A stretch of 6,931 nucleotides of DNA from DHVE2 group archaeon (GTDB lineage Archaea; Thermoplasmatota; Thermoplasmata; Thermoplasmatales; Aciduliprofundaceae), in the NCBI GenBank assembly GCA_027014065.1, contig JALWEL010000220.1, positions 1 to 6,931 on the forward strand, read 5' to 3'. The position numbers were made by a program, and so were the translations under genes. The notes below the pieces were generated by a model that worked only from the letters and a program-made list of their open reading frames with translations, made no database searches and had not been told where the DNA came from. This document shows positions 5,973-6,931 of the stretch, in pieces. Every line of letters begins with the position of its first letter. Position 1 is the first letter of the stretch.

Positions 5973-6706
5973 AAGTGATGGAGTACATAGAGGAAAAAAT
6001 AAAAACGGAGAAAATGCACATGACCCTGATTGACCCGGACGATCAAAGCCCCGAAGAAGCTGCCAGAATAGCGAAAGAAGCGAAGCACGCAGGAACTGAT
6101 GCTATAATGATAGGCGGTTCCACGGGGATAACCAAAGAGAGCATGGACTCTACAATAAAGGAAATAAAGAAAGCGGTGAATTTGCCGGTGATAATATTTC
6201 CCAATTCCGCCAGTGTTCTCTCGCCTTACGCTGATGCCCTTTACTTCATGAGCCTTTTGAATTCTGAGAGCGTGGAAATGGTTATTGGTCAGCAGGTTAA
6301 GGGCGCAATTTACGTGAAAAAGATGAACCTGGAGCCTTTGCCCATGGGTTACATAATTGTGGAGCCGGGAATGACCGTGGGCAAGGTAGGAAGGGCTAAA
6401 TTGATAAAGAGAAGTTCTCCTCTAGATGCTGTTGCTTATGCTCTTGCGGCCCAGTACTTGGGGATGAAATTAGTATATCTCGAAGCAGGGAGCGGCGCCC
6501 CGGAGCCGGTGCCCCCTGAGATGGTGAGCATGGTGAAAAGAGAGATAGATATCCCCCTCATCGTAGGTGGGGGAATAAGGGAAGCGGAGAAGGCAAGGGA
6601 AATAGCGAGGGCTGGAGCGGATATCATCGTGACTGGAACAATTGTGGAGATGGTGGACGATATAGAAGAGGCATTGGGAAAAATAGTCAGTGCGATTAAA
6701 GATTAA
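5969..6706 (+). CDS. Geranylgeranylglyceryl phosphate synthase (GGGP synthase)
   Basis: This is a 245-residue TIM-barrel enzyme that joins geranylgeranyl diphosphate to the C3 hydroxyl of sn-glycerol-1-phosphate. It is the committed first ether-bond step and sets archaeal lipid stereochemistry. Family signatures are in order: TLIDPDDQ (19-26, with Mg-binding Asp22), MIGGSTG (47-53, Ser51), IIFPNSASVLSPYADA (75-90), VEPGMTVGKVG (131-141), YLEAGSGAPEPVP (170-182), IVGGGIR (198-204) and IIVTGTI (219-225). The last three form the glycerol-phosphate pocket. Length and motifs fit the archaeal enzyme rather than shorter bacterial PcrB. ATG 5969 overlaps the UbiA stop, so the two successive lipid enzymes are translationally coupled. 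No Shine-Dalgarno of note precedes it. The TAA stop overlaps the stop of the convergent gene by four bases. Confidence 0.96.
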   Translation: MKVMEYIEEKIKTEKMHMTLIDPDDQSPEEAARIAKEAKHAGTDAIMIGGSTGITKESMDSTIKEIKKAVNLPVIIFPNSASVLSPYADALYFMSLLNSESVEMVIGQQVKGAIYVKKMNLEPLPMGYIIVEPGMTVGKVGRAKLIKRSSPLDAVAYALAAQYLGMKLVYLEAGSGAPEPVPPEMVSMVKREIDIPLIVGGGIREAEKAREIARAGADIIVTGTIVEMVDDIEEALGKIVSAIKD

Positions 6707-6931
6707 TTCAAGCCGGTCATTATTTTTTTGGCCTTTTTTATGGTTCCCGTCGTCTTGTAAGTTTTTATCCCATTCTCGTTGAGAATTCTTATTAGTTCAT
6801 CCTTGTACCAGTGCTTGCATCTCAACAGGATGAACTTCTCATCTTTAAGAATAATCCTCGCGCTAAAGTCTATTTTTTTTATCACCCCCATAACTGCCTC
6901 TATCTTATCGGATTTCTCCGCTATTATGTAC
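6703..6931 (-). CDS. C-terminal fragment of a small protein, possibly RNase P component 2 (Rnp2, Pop5/Rpp14 family)
   Basis: The frame is open from the right window edge to TAA (6705-6703), giving at least 75 residues. The in-frame ATG at 6891 is probably internal, because the 13 codons before it are also open and protein-like (YIIAEKSDKIEAV). Recognition is tentative. The order of a beta strand (KFILLRC), a helix (KDELIRILNENG), a strand (IKTYKTTG) and a terminal GTIKKAKKIM resembles the end of archaeal Pop5/Rpp14 proteins. There a RV/RS..Y....AL segment is followed by a SGTI(K/R)-type motif and a basic tail. The opening YIIAE also fits the YIAFE-like start of that family. If so, it binds RNase P RNA and helps tRNA 5' maturation; the protein would be short for the family. 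A different small basic protein is possible. It converges on GGGP synthase with a four-base stop overlap. Confidence 0.5.
   Translation of the reverse strand, partial: YIIAEKSDKIEAVMGVIKKIDFSARIILKDEKFILLRCKHWYKDELIRILNENGIKTYKTTGTIKKAKKIMTGLN
6723..6739 (+). terminator. Candidate oligo-T terminator of the lipid operon
   Basis: Runs of seven and six T (6723-6729 and 6734-6739) lie 17-33 bases after the GGGP synthase stop. Archaeal RNA polymerase commonly stops at such T tracts without a hairpin. The same bases encode the Lys-rich tail of the opposite-strand gene, so coding pressure could also explain them. Confidence 0.35.

Noticed and set aside
1..6931. CRISPR arrays, tRNA or rRNA genes, insertion sequences and long repeats.
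   Set aside because: No regularly spaced repeats, cloverleaf-like sequence, transposase frame or inverted-repeat borders were seen on reading both strands. Nearly all bases are protein-coding.

Overview
The window reads as a moderate-GC archaeal chromosome segment, most likely from a euryarchaeon of the Thermoplasmata or a related lineage. The evidence is two signature enzymes of archaeal ether-lipid synthesis (geranylgeranylglyceryl-phosphate synthase and a UbiA-family digeranylgeranylglyceryl-phosphate synthase), an archaeal-type two-subunit aconitase X, a DUF835 domain, BRE/TATA-like promoter sequence and an apparently leaderless GTG start. The lineage is inferred from gene content and style and was not tested. 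The DNA is packed with genes. The only real intergenic gap is about 69 bp (5088-5156), and no stretch over 300 bp lacks a gene.

Layout, left to right: (1) 1-526 (+), the C-terminal end of PurH (AICAR transformylase domain), cut by the window edge. (2) 536-1699 and 1696-2061 (+), the large and small subunits of aconitase X, probably mevalonate-5-phosphate dehydratase, translationally coupled by an ATGA overlap. (3) 2058-5087 (-), a 1009-residue protein that by eye is a degenerate isoleucyl-tRNA synthetase. It keeps the zinc sites, a worn editing-domain region, the anticodon-binding helical domain and the IleRS C-terminal domain. The HIGH motif is gone and the KMSKS loop is eroded. A helix-hairpin-helix pair, a fourth-type zinc ribbon and a DUF835 domain are fused to its C-terminus. 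(4) 5088-5156, a divergent promoter region. (5) 5157-5972 and 5969-6706 (+), DGGGP synthase and GGGP synthase, again coupled by ATGA. (6) 6703-6931 (-), the C-terminal part of a small protein, possibly the RNase P subunit Rnp2 (Pop5/Rpp14).

Functionally, two blocks belong to one process. AcnX would feed isopentenyl phosphate synthesis in the archaeal mevalonate pathway. GGGP synthase and DGGGP synthase then attach the resulting geranylgeranyl chains to glycerol-1-phosphate to make the membrane lipid core. Between these blocks, on the opposite strand, sits the IleRS-derived protein. It is the most unusual object in the window: probably not an aminoacylating enzyme, but a protein that kept tRNA-binding architecture and gained a domain found in archaeal regulatory proteins.
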